From: Ruminiclostridium cellobioparum subsp. termitidis CT1112
Lineage (GTDB): Bacteria; Bacillota; Clostridia; Acetivibrionales; DSM-1351
DNA length: 64,000 nucleotides
Reading direction: 5' to 3'
Assembly (NCBI RefSeq): GCF_000350485.1
Contig: NZ_AORV01000068.1
Span: 1-64,000, forward strand
Made by a program: the position numbers and the translations under genes. The notes under the pieces are model-generated. The model saw only the letters and a program-made list of their open reading frames with translations, was not told the DNA's origin and made no database searches. The stretch's first letter is position 1, and every line of letters starts with the position of its first letter. Shown here in pieces: positions 35,921 through 43,727 of the stretch.

Positions 35921-36928
35921 ATGAAAAAAACAATAGTTTTATCACTTGTGGCTGCATTGTCATTAACATCTTCAACAGCCATAGCACAGGCAATGCCTGC
36001 AGACCGGGAAATTACGGCCGGAGATACTGGAGTTCAGGCGTTTAAAGCCGTGACCGCATCCGGACCGGAGGAGTTTGCACCGGTTGAAATTTCAGGGGTG
36101 GTTGAGGAAATTACCCAGACTGATATGAAGGTAAAGGTTCAGGACGGAGAAACTTATATGGTACCGCTGGGACTTTTGTCGAAACAGGAGGGCTTTGATG
36201 CTCTCGGCCTTGCAAAGGGTGTGGAGGTTTCTCTGAAAAGTATGCAGGCGGGACTGGGCAAAACAATTATGCTTACCGCAGCTGCAGGGCCGGCCTTAAC
36301 CATAAAGGGAGACAAGGCGGATGAAAATGCTGAGGTGAAGGATAAAGACGGCAATGCTGTCAAGACTTTGCCGTCCCTGGCAGTAAGTCAGGAGCTTGAG
36401 GCAGGAAATGTAATTGTTTTCTCTGAGGGCAGTGTCGAAGGTTCTCAAGCGGAAATAAAGAAATTAGAACCTGTGGACGGTGTAAAAGTATTTATGCCGT
36501 CGGAGGTATCCGCCAACGGAAAGACAGTAAAGCTGGATATAAAAACTGCCGCAGCTGCTTATAGCATAATAAGCATTATGCCTGCGGAAATCTCAGGTAC
36601 TGTGGAAAGTATAAATGAATCCGAAATGTCTGTTAAAACAGGGGACGGAAAAGTTTACACTGTTCCGCTGGCGGCATTCGGCAGCATGGATGAGTTCAAA
36701 GGGCTTGAAATTGAGAACGGAACAGAGGTATCGGTAAAAAGGCAGCCAGTTGAAAAAACTGCAAATATTACAGGAAGTGCTTCAATAGCAGCTGTTAAGA
36801 TAATTAATTCCGAAACAGATTTGAAAGCGGGTACAAAAGCGGAACTGGGTGAGCTTAAGGAGGCAAAGCTTGTTTTCATAGCCCATGAGATCACCGCAAA
36901 CGGAAAGACTGTTAAATTAGCCGAATAA
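35921..36928 (+). CDS. Exported protein with duplicated domain
   Basis: A 335-residue secreted protein (signal peptide 1-24, ending AQA) made of an internal duplication. Unit 1 (~55-110) is EISGVVEEITQTDMKVKVQDG-type; unit 2 (~222-280) is EISGTVESINESEMSVKTGDG-type. Each is followed by VPLxxxxxxxxFxxL, NGTEVSVK-like strands, and a closing 'ANGKTVKL' stretch near 205 and 325. The beta-rich pattern resembles small OB-like or DUF5666-type domains; I do not assign a function. GGAGGT precedes the ATG. It is probably regulated by the neighbouring two-component system through the direct repeat upstream. Confidence 0.75.
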   Translation: MKKTIVLSLVAALSLTSSTAIAQAMPADREITAGDTGVQAFKAVTASGPEEFAPVEISGVVEEITQTDMKVKVQDGETYMVPLGLLSKQEGFDALGLAKGVEVSLKSMQAGLGKTIMLTAAAGPALTIKGDKADENAEVKDKDGNAVKTLPSLAVSQELEAGNVIVFSEGSVEGSQAEIKKLEPVDGVKVFMPSEVSANGKTVKLDIKTAAAAYSIISIMPAEISGTVESINESEMSVKTGDGKVYTVPLAAFGSMDEFKGLEIENGTEVSVKRQPVEKTANITGSASIAAVKIINSETDLKAGTKAELGELKEAKLVFIAHEITANGKTVKLAE

Positions 36929-36976
36929 AGTGCGCTTTTAAACTGGCACCACGTGTTAATTTAGTACTCCAATAAG

Positions 36977-37015
36977 AACTTCAACAAATGGAGCTTGACA
37001 TTTGTTGAGGTTTTT
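36977..37015 (+). terminator. Rho-independent terminator
   Basis: AACTTCAACAAATG (36977-36990) pairs with CATTTGTTGAGGTT (36999-37012) with one G-T pair, followed by TTTTT. It ends the exported duplicated-domain gene. A remnant of the shared repeat end (CTGGCACCACGTGTTAATTT) lies just upstream at about 36941-36960. Confidence 0.75.
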
Positions 37016-37179
37016 ATCCGTGCATCCGGAATCAATGTTAGAAGCAATGTGAATTCATATATTGCATTTGTCTGTTTGGGCAGCCGCCGGCATTGTCCCT
37101 TGGCTTCATTGTCTATTGATGAACAGTCAAAAGCATTAGCAGAGATAAGTATTAAAGTAAGATGTGAGGAATTTTTTAT

Positions 37180-37863
37180 ATGGACAAAAAAATACTCCTG
37201 GTCGAAGACGACGAAAGAATAAGAGAAATCGTTGCCGATTATTTTATAAAGGAAGGCTTCACCCTGCTTCAGACCGAGGATGGAAAAAAGGCTCTGGAAG
37301 TTTATGAAGTAAATAAGATCGACCTGATAATTCTGGATATCATGATACCTGAAATAGACGGGTGGTCGGTATGCAAAAGACTTAGAAAAGTGTCGGATGT
37401 GCCTATTATCATGCTCACTGCCCGGGCTGATGAAGAAGATAAACTGATGGGTTATGAACTGGGTGCGGATGATTATGTAACTAAGCCCTTCAGTCCCAGG
37501 GTGCTTGTTGCAAAATCAAAAACACTGCTGAAAAGAGCCGAGGGAACGCTGGGAAAAGATGACGGAGTATTATGCCTGAACGGTATAGAGGTAAATAAAT
37601 TATCCCGTACTGTCAGAATCGACGATGAAGTGATAGAGCTTACATACAAGGAATATGAGCTTTTGCTGTGCTTTATGGAAAACAGAGATATTGTACTCAG
37701 CCGGGAGGTAATACTTTCAAGGGTGTGGGGTTTTGACTACTTTGGAGATCTGCGGACTGTCGACACACATGTCAAAAAATTAAGAAGCAAGCTGACTCAT
37801 AAGGCTTGCTGTATTTCAACGGTTATTGGTATGGGCTACAAATTTGAGGTGAACAGACTATGA
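37180..37863 (+). CDS. OmpR-family response regulator
   Basis: A 227-residue two-component regulator. The receiver domain has the acidic pair E9-D10-D11, phospho-acceptor Asp53 (LIILDIMIPEIDG), MLTARADEEDKLMGYELGADDYVTKPF with the switch Lys, and a C-terminal winged helix (ELTYKEYELLLCFMENRDIVLSREVILSRVWGFD ... TVDTHVKKLRSKL). The ATG overlaps nothing upstream; GTGAGGA is about 9 nt away. The kinase gene overlaps its end by 4 bp. Probable targets are the exported protein at 35921 and the efflux operon at 39962. Confidence 0.92.
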   Translation: MDKKILLVEDDERIREIVADYFIKEGFTLLQTEDGKKALEVYEVNKIDLIILDIMIPEIDGWSVCKRLRKVSDVPIIMLTARADEEDKLMGYELGADDYVTKPFSPRVLVAKSKTLLKRAEGTLGKDDGVLCLNGIEVNKLSRTVRIDDEVIELTYKEYELLLCFMENRDIVLSREVILSRVWGFDYFGDLRTVDTHVKKLRSKLTHKACCISTVIGMGYKFEVNRL

Positions 37864-39758
37864 AAAGAAGCATCGTGTTAAAACTATTTCTTATTACAGT
37901 ACTTTTTATGACAGTTTGCTTTGGAGTATTTATAGCCGGGCAGTCGTTATTTTTTGGGAAAATTTATTTGCATATGAAGAGTTCAAGTCTGGAAAAAGCT
38001 CTGGACAGCTTTGGCAATACATATGTGAATGAAAATTGGGACAGTAAGGCAATAACTCAGAAAATCAATGAATTCACCGGAAGAAATAATGCCCGGCTGG
38101 CCATTCTGGACAAGGACGGAAGGGCAAAGTATATGCCGTCCTTTTCTATTTCACTGGAGACTTCCGATAACAAAAATTTGAGCATTCCCCTGGATAACAT
38201 CGCATTTCTGGAGGATTTTCAGAAACTGGAGCTGTCTGTTGGCTCGGAGATAGAGGTGGACGGGTATTTTAACAACAATAGGTTATTGTCGGTTTCAGGC
38301 ATCAAAAAGGATGGCAAATCCTGGGAAAACTCCAATATCAGGCTTGTAGCGGCCAGTGCGGTGACCCTGAGCAGTGATTCCATAGCTGTGGAGAATAGAG
38401 TACTAAGGACTGAAAAATTTACTGAAGCAGGTACTTTGACAACACCGGCCGAAGCATCGGCAGGTGTTGCAGTTGCCGTTAAAAACATAGAGGTGGAGGC
38501 AATCAGCCCTGACAAAGTCAAGGGGAAAATCACCGCATTGAATCTGCCGGATCAAATCCAGCAAATGGCCAGTTACAACAATGGACTGCTATGGTCCTCA
38601 ATAGACTATTGGAACCAATTGCTGATGGTTAAGAAAATCAGTATGGAACCGGGTAAAACAACCAATTTTCATTACACTGACACCAATAACGGCATGGATA
38701 ATATTGCATATGTAAAACCCGTCATAAAAAATAATCAGGTTTTGGAATATGTGTTTGCCATTTCCTCATTGCAGCCTGTGGATGAAGCGGTCGAAGCCAT
38801 GAAGTCCTATTACGGATATGTATTTGCAGTAATTATATTACTTATGCTGGTTATGGCCTTTGTTTTTTCACGGAGCATTTCAAAGCCGCTGCTTAAAATG
38901 AATACTGTTGCAAGCAAGATGGCAGATCTGGATTTTTCGGAGGAATGCCGTGTGAAGTCAAAGGATGAACTTGGGAATCTGGCCTTGAGTCTGAACCGGC
39001 TTTCGAGAAATCTCAGCCTGAGTCTGGAAGATTTAAAATCTGCCAATGAGCAGCTTAAGCTTGATATTGAAAAAGAGAGAAGCCTGGAAAACATGAGAAA
39101 GGAGTTTGTTTCAAGTGTTTCACACGAATTCAAAACTCCGCTGGGCATTATAAAAGGTTTCGCAGAGGGCTTCAAGGATAATATTGCGGAAGAGAAAAAG
39201 GAGCATTATATAGATGTAATACTGGATGAAGTCGAAAAAATGGATGAACTGGTCATGGATCTGTTGGACCTTGCAAGGCTTGAATCCAAAGCCTATGATC
39301 TGAATATTGAGAATTTTGTCATGGACGAACTTATTGATGAGATTGGGAGCAGGCTGGATAAAAATATGGCAGAAAAGAATATATCCTTGATTTTCCGGCA
39401 TGAAGACAGGGACAGCCGGGTCCAGGCAGACAGAAGAAGGATGGAACAGGTTGTAACAAATATCTTGAGCAATGCTGTCAGACACACCGGAACCAATGGG
39501 AAAATAAGAGTTTTAACTGAAAAAGGAGTTGACAGGCTCCGGGTAATTATTGAAAACAGCGGAGAACAAATAGCAGAAGAGGATATTCAAAAAATCTGGG
39601 AAAGGTTTTACAAAGCTGAGAAATCCCGGGGAAGAAGAGCAGGAGGAACCGGTCTGGGGCTGTCCATTGTCAAAAATATTCTTGAGCTGCACGGAAGCGA
39701 TTATGGAGTGGAAAACATACTTGGCGGGGTCAGATTTTATTTTACTGTGAATTGCTGA
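37860..39758 (+). CDS. Sensor histidine kinase
   Basis: A 632-residue membrane kinase. TM1 is at about 9-30 and TM2 at about 320-340. The large extracytoplasmic domain between (~290 residues) contains an IEVDGYFNNNRLLSVSGI stretch and a Thr/Ala-rich linker. HAMP follows (RSISKPLLKMNTVASKMADLDF), then HisKA with SSVSHEFKTPLG (His about 421) and HATPase with NILSNAVRHT, ENSGEQI and GGTGLGLSIVKNI. It phosphorylates the OmpR-type regulator, whose stop it overlaps (ATGA). The extracytoplasmic sensor is unusually long, about twice that of the average class member. A terminator follows. Confidence 0.92.
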   Translation: MKRSIVLKLFLITVLFMTVCFGVFIAGQSLFFGKIYLHMKSSSLEKALDSFGNTYVNENWDSKAITQKINEFTGRNNARLAILDKDGRAKYMPSFSISLETSDNKNLSIPLDNIAFLEDFQKLELSVGSEIEVDGYFNNNRLLSVSGIKKDGKSWENSNIRLVAASAVTLSSDSIAVENRVLRTEKFTEAGTLTTPAEASAGVAVAVKNIEVEAISPDKVKGKITALNLPDQIQQMASYNNGLLWSSIDYWNQLLMVKKISMEPGKTTNFHYTDTNNGMDNIAYVKPVIKNNQVLEYVFAISSLQPVDEAVEAMKSYYGYVFAVIILLMLVMAFVFSRSISKPLLKMNTVASKMADLDFSEECRVKSKDELGNLALSLNRLSRNLSLSLEDLKSANEQLKLDIEKERSLENMRKEFVSSVSHEFKTPLGIIKGFAEGFKDNIAEEKKEHYIDVILDEVEKMDELVMDLLDLARLESKAYDLNIENFVMDELIDEIGSRLDKNMAEKNISLIFRHEDRDSRVQADRRRMEQVVTNILSNAVRHTGTNGKIRVLTEKGVDRLRVIIENSGEQIAEEDIQKIWERFYKAEKSRGRRAGGTGLGLSIVKNILELHGSDYGVENILGGVRFYFTVNC

Positions 39759-39844
39759 TTGAGCAGCAGTAAGTGCATAAAACATAAAAATCTTTTATAC
39801 AACTCTTGTATATTTTATCGGTATTTTAGAAATTATAAATAACT

Positions 39845-39880
39845 AAGAGCATCTTACCACAATGGTTGCTGATGCTCTTT
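39845..39880 (+). terminator. Terminator after histidine kinase gene
   Basis: AGAGCATC (39846-39853) pairs with GATGCTCT (39871-39878), with a smaller ACCA/TGGT pair inside and TTTATTATTT after it. Confidence 0.7.
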
Positions 39881-39961
39881 ATTATTTGTAAAAATGCTGA
39901 ATACCAATGCAGATAATTGGTTTTCAGATGAAATAAATTGTTTACAGGAGGAACCCTTGCA

Positions 39962-40858
39962 ATGCTGCCCAAAAAGAAGTCCAGGCCCGGAAAATGGATT
40001 GCCCTTATTATTATTGTTCTTTTGATGGCAGGTGCCGTAACCTTTTTCTTATTAAAAAGGGATTCAGAGGTATATGAGAGAGTAAAGGCGGAATTAAGTG
40101 ATATAACAACCTACCACTCATTTACAGGCAATATTGAGGTCAGGCACCGGCAGACCATTATAGCCGACATGGTTATGCAGATCACCGATTTACGTGTTAA
40201 AGAAGGTGATAAGGTGAAAAAAGGTGATATTCTGGCCGAAACTTCCATAGGCAGCAAGCTCACGGCTGATATTGACGGCGAAGTTTCCGGCATAGGTGTT
40301 GAGGAGAATGCAATGGTTATGGCCGGTGCCAGGCTGATGGAAGTGGTAGACTACAGGGATCTGAAAATAAGTGTTAAGGTTGACGAATATGATATAGGGT
40401 CTCTTAAGGAGGGCAAGGAAGCCACAGTAAAAATAGGTGCCTTGAATAAAGAGATCAAAGGCAAAATCGGAGGAATATCAAGAGAGGGTACTGTAGCAAA
40501 CGGGGTGACCTATTTTACCGCTGTCATAGATCTGGGCGCGGATACGGCGTTGAAGGCAGGCATGTCCGCCGAGGTCAGACTTGTGGACAATACTGCCAAG
40601 GGAGTGGTGACAATTCCCATGTCGGTTGTCCGGTTTGATGACAGCAATACTCCTTATGTGTTGAAGGAGGACCCGGACGGAAGGCCGGTAAGAACCGATA
40701 TAGAGACAGGAATTAATAATGGAACCATAGTTGAAGTCAAAAAAGGAATTGCCAATGGAGAGACAGTTCTTTATACCAATCCGGATAAAACCCAGGGTAT
40801 GAGGCTGGGAGGCCAAAGAACAAACGGCACGGCCGGCGGAGGCTCCGATAATGGCTGA
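39962..40858 (+). CDS. Membrane fusion protein (HlyD/MacA-like) of ABC export system
   Basis: A 298-residue periplasmic-adaptor-type protein with one N-terminal membrane segment (about 12-32). It has a split lipoyl-like domain: LRVKEGDKVKKGDILAE and ADIDGEVSGIGVEENAMVMAG flank, with no long coiled-coil hairpin between them. A beta-barrel domain with DEYDIGSLKEGKEATVKI follows. In Gram-positive bacteria such adaptors work with MacB-type permeases to export peptides or drugs. The ATG at 39962 has AGGAGG about 10 nt upstream. The ATPase gene starts inside its last codons (8-bp overlap). Confidence 0.88.
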   Translation: MLPKKKSRPGKWIALIIIVLLMAGAVTFFLLKRDSEVYERVKAELSDITTYHSFTGNIEVRHRQTIIADMVMQITDLRVKEGDKVKKGDILAETSIGSKLTADIDGEVSGIGVEENAMVMAGARLMEVVDYRDLKISVKVDEYDIGSLKEGKEATVKIGALNKEIKGKIGGISREGTVANGVTYFTAVIDLGADTALKAGMSAEVRLVDNTAKGVVTIPMSVVRFDDSNTPYVLKEDPDGRPVRTDIETGINNGTIVEVKKGIANGETVLYTNPDKTQGMRLGGQRTNGTAGGGSDNG

Positions 40859-41540
40859 AATACTCAGTATGAAAAATATTTGTAAAAGTTACATTATGGG
40901 AGCAGAGGAGCTTGAAGTACTCCATAACGTAAGTTTATCGGTGGAGCCGGGAGAATTCCTGTCCATACTGGGACCCTCAGGCTCGGGAAAATCCACCATG
41001 ATGAATATTATAGGGTGTTTGGATGTGCCTACCTCAGGAACCTACCATCTCTCGGGAAACGACATAAATCAGCTGAATGAAATTGAACTGGCAAAGGTCA
41101 GAAACAAGGAGATCGGTTTTGTATTTCAAAGCTTTCACCTGCTGCCCAGAATGACTGCACTTCAAAACGTTGAGCTGCCGCTGATTTATTCCGGACTGCC
41201 CCACTCACGGAGGCAAAAGCTGTCAGAAGACATACTTGTCCGGGTGGGTCTGGGTGATAAAATGGGAAATCTGCCAAACCAGCTTTCGGGGGGACAGCAG
41301 CAGCGTGTTGCCATTGCCAGGGCTCTTGTTACCGAACCCACCATACTTCTGGCCGATGAGCCCACCGGGGCTCTTGATCAAAAAACCGGTGCCCAGGTTA
41401 TGGAGTTGTTTGAAGAAATAAACAGGGACGGTAAGACAATAATAATGATCACTCACGATACCGGCATAGCACAGCGTGCCAGAAGAGTCGTCAATATTCT
41501 GGACGGGTATCTTACCGAGGCAGACAGCAGCAACTGGTGA
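40851..41540 (+). CDS. ABC transporter ATP-binding protein (MacB/LolD type)
   Basis: A 229-residue ATPase: Walker [11 protein letters not shown]-loop [22 protein letters not shown], signature [17 protein letters not shown], Walker [14 protein letters not shown], and switch His in MITHD. The '[15 protein letters not shown]' and 'EPTGALD' wording is typical of the MacB/LolD/FtsE group that drives mechanotransmission rather than import. It sits between the adaptor and the permease. The permease gene follows after 173 bp that carry a structured leader. Confidence 0.94.
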   Translation: MAEILSMKNICKSYIMGAEELEVLHNVSLSVEPGEFLSILGPSGSGKSTMMNIIGCLDVPTSGTYHLSGNDINQLNEIELAKVRNKEIGFVFQSFHLLPRMTALQNVELPLIYSGLPHSRRQKLSEDILVRVGLGDKMGNLPNQLSGGQQQRVAIARALVTEPTILLADEPTGALDQKTGAQVMELFEEINRDGKTIIMITHDTGIAQRARRVVNILDGYLTEADSSNW

Positions 41541-41570
41541 GCAGGGAATACAAATTTCATAACTGTTTTA

Positions 41571-41716
41571 TGGCCGTGCGAAATATTCAAAGTATTTACC
41601 AATACTTTGAAAGCGCACATGGCCAATTAACCTCCTTTATTCGCTACATTGCGATAAAGGATAATTACTTGCATAACATTTTGTGGCCACGAATGTGGCT
41701 CATGGAGGTTAATATG
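41571..41716 (+). promoter_or_regulatory. Structured leader R1 with Shine-Dalgarno sequestration, before MacB-like permease
   Basis: It begins with a hairpin (TGGCCGTGCG at 41571-41580 pairing CGCACATGGCCA, with CAAAGTATT/AATACTTTG inside). It continues with TTAACCTCC at 41627-41635, which can pair fully with the Shine-Dalgarno GGAGGTTAA at 41704-41712. Two hairpins lie between: CCTTTAT..CGC/GCGATAAAGG (41634-41660) and GCCAC-GAAT-GTGGC (41686-41699). The CC of the anti-SD is shared with the first hairpin, so the two pairings compete. A near-identical leader (R2) precedes spoVAC. Confidence 0.7.
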
Positions 41717-42886
41717 CTCTGGGAAAGTATTAGAATGTCCTGGGAAAATATAATTAAAAACAAACTCAGATCAATGCTGACAATGCTTGGTATTGTTATC
41801 GGCGTGGCATCCATTATTGCACTTATTACAATTGTGCAGGGGGCAACCGCAAGTATCAGCAGTGAGGTGAATTCGCTGGGAGTAAATAAAATAATGGTCA
41901 ACATAACCGGGACTCCCCTGAAGTCAGGCCTCACCGGTGACGATATGGAAACAATTTCAGGACTGGGCAATATCAGCGGTGTATCTCCCACAATAGCTCT
42001 AAGAACCTCAATAGTATATAATGGAGACATAAAAGAAAAAGTTGCCGTCCAGGGAAAGAATGAGGTGTTTTTTAAAACCGATGCAAGCTTGTTAAAGTCA
42101 GGAAGAGCCATCAATCCCCTGGATATTGGAAATGAAAACCAGGTGGCCGTGGTAGGAAGTGATATAGTCAGGGATTTATTCTACGGAGTGAATCCCCTTG
42201 GAAAAGAGCTGATTATTAACGGTACGGCTTATAAGGTCATAGGAACTCTCGCTTCCTCAAGCGGCTTCAGTATGAATTCTAATAATGAGACTGTTATTAT
42301 CCCGTATACTACTGCTCTGAGAAGCCTGGGAATAAAAAGCATATCCAGTCTGGATGTTTATCTGAAGGATACAAATATGGCCGATAAGACGGTAATAGAC
42401 ATAAAAGGAGTACTGAGCCAGGCTTTCAATTACAGGGAGGATGCCTACACAGTATTTAACATGGGAGATATGATAGAATCCTTTCAGGAGATGATGTCCA
42501 TCATGTCCATGCTGCTGGCGGGGATTGCAGCCATATCCCTTGTTGTGGGAGGTATTGGAATCATGAACATGATGCTGGTATCCATAACGGAAAGAACCAC
42601 CGAAATAGGTCTCAGGAAAGCCCTGGGGGCAACACCCAACAGGATTCAGCTGCAATTTTTAATTGAATCCATTTTTCTTTCGCTTATGGGGGGCCTGATC
42701 GGTTTGATAGCAGGTGGTTTACTGGCTTACATCACAGCTGTGGTCATAGGAATAATATTTTCAGTATCGGCATATACCGTACTGCTTGCAGTTGGCTTCT
42801 CAGGTGCGGTAGGTATAGTTTTCGGATATATGCCGGCCAGAAAGGCAAGCAGGCTCAATCCCATAGATGCATTAAGAAGTTTGTAG
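41714..42886 (+). CDS. ABC transporter permease (MacB/FtsX type)
   Basis: A 390-residue permease with one N-terminal membrane segment (KNKLRSMLTMLGIVIGVASIIALITIV, ~18-43), a large extracytoplasmic MacB core, and three C-terminal segments. SITERTTEIGLRKALGATPNRIQLQFLIESIFLSLMGG is the FtsX signature. With the adaptor and ATPase it forms a tripartite-like exporter of peptides, toxins or macrolide-like molecules. The ATG at 41714 is set by GGAGG 5 nt upstream inside the R1 leader; the frame is open further upstream, but those codons lie inside the leader. Confidence 0.92.
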   Translation: MLWESIRMSWENIIKNKLRSMLTMLGIVIGVASIIALITIVQGATASISSEVNSLGVNKIMVNITGTPLKSGLTGDDMETISGLGNISGVSPTIALRTSIVYNGDIKEKVAVQGKNEVFFKTDASLLKSGRAINPLDIGNENQVAVVGSDIVRDLFYGVNPLGKELIINGTAYKVIGTLASSSGFSMNSNNETVIIPYTTALRSLGIKSISSLDVYLKDTNMADKTVIDIKGVLSQAFNYREDAYTVFNMGDMIESFQEMMSIMSMLLAGIAAISLVVGGIGIMNMMLVSITERTTEIGLRKALGATPNRIQLQFLIESIFLSLMGGLIGLIAGGLLAYITAVVIGIIFSVSAYTVLLAVGFSGAVGIVFGYMPARKASRLNPIDALRSL

Positions 42887-42909
42887 CATACAGCCATTCT
42901 CAAGCATTG

Positions 42910-42955
42910 ATACCCTCTCAAAAACGTATCGTACATTGTCAATAGAGGGTATATA
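42910..42955 (+). terminator. Weak terminator after MacB-like permease
   Basis: ATACCCTCT (42910-42918) pairs with AGAGGGTAT (42944-42952), followed by an AT-rich stretch (ATATTTG) but no clean T-run. Confidence 0.55.
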
Positions 42956-42988
42956 TTTGAAGTGATTTCTGTGTTGGGAGGTTTTTTC

Positions 42989-43672
42989 ATGACAGAAAAG
43001 AAAAACGCGGCAATCAAGGCTGCCGATTACATTGAAGACAATATGACAGTCGGCCTGGGCACTGGTTCAACGGCATACTATGTAATTGAAAGAGTGGGGG
43101 AACTTGTCAAGCATGGATTGAATATTAAAGCTGTTGCTACCTCACTAAGCACATCCAATATTGCTTCCGGATTTAATATTCCCCTGGTGTCTATTGATGA
43201 AGTTGAAAGAATAGATTTCGCTATTGATGGAGTCGATGAAATAGATGGCGGATTTAATGCGATAAAAGGCGGAGGAGGGGCTTTATTCAGAGAAAAAATG
43301 GTCGCAACTCTTGCAGACAGGGTTATTTGGATTATGGACTCAAGTAAAGTAGTTGATGCTATAGGAACATTTCCGCTGCCTGTAGAGATACTTACATACG
43401 GTTATAATCATATTTTAAGAAAACTGGAGTTACTTTCATTAAGTCCTGTTCTCAGGTTAAAATCAGATGGTCCTTTCCTGACTGATAACCATAATTATAT
43501 TGTGGATTTGCACATTGGAAAGGGCTTTGATATTAAATATGTTTCGGAGCAATTAAAAGCCATACCGGGTGTACTGGAAACAGGCTTGTTTTTAAATATG
43601 TGCGACAGAATTATTGTTGGGATTAAGGATGAAGTAAAAGTAATTGAAAATCCGGGCAAGTTAAGACAGTAA
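42989..43672 (+). CDS. rpiA: Ribose-5-phosphate isomerase A
   Basis: A 227-residue enzyme interconverting ribose-5-P and ribulose-5-P in the pentose phosphate pathway. Family motifs: GLGTGSTAYYVIE (phosphate binding), FAIDGVDEIDGGFNAIKGGGGALFREK (catalytic Asp, Glu and Lys region), WIMDSSK and VLETGLFLNMCDRIIVG. The ATG at 42989 is preferred to upstream starts because TTGGGAGG lies 7-8 nt before it. It stands alone between the exporter operon and the PEP-binding-domain gene and has its own apparent transcription unit. Confidence 0.95.
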   Translation: MTEKKNAAIKAADYIEDNMTVGLGTGSTAYYVIERVGELVKHGLNIKAVATSLSTSNIASGFNIPLVSIDEVERIDFAIDGVDEIDGGFNAIKGGGGALFREKMVATLADRVIWIMDSSKVVDAIGTFPLPVEILTYGYNHILRKLELLSLSPVLRLKSDGPFLTDNHNYIVDLHIGKGFDIKYVSEQLKAIPGVLETGLFLNMCDRIIVGIKDEVKVIENPGKLRQ

Positions 43673-43708
43673 CACGGCTCAAAGCTATAACATGTCAAAG
43701 CCATAAAT

Positions 43709-43727
43709 GGCTTAGGAGGTTAATATG
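43709..43727 (+). promoter_or_regulatory. R4: same start block before the PEP-binding-domain gene
   Basis: GGCTTAGGAGGTTAATATG matches the conserved start block of R1-R3 except for the two or three bases after GGCT. A hairpin AGCCAT-AA-ATGGCT (43699-43712) directly precedes it, as in R1 and R2. No anti-Shine-Dalgarno is seen upstream, so this may be a minimal form or chance similarity. Confidence 0.4.

Noticed and set aside
36995-37222. Possible 75-residue protein before the response regulator
   Set aside because: It begins inside a terminator hairpin, overlaps the regulator start out of frame and lacks a ribosome binding site.
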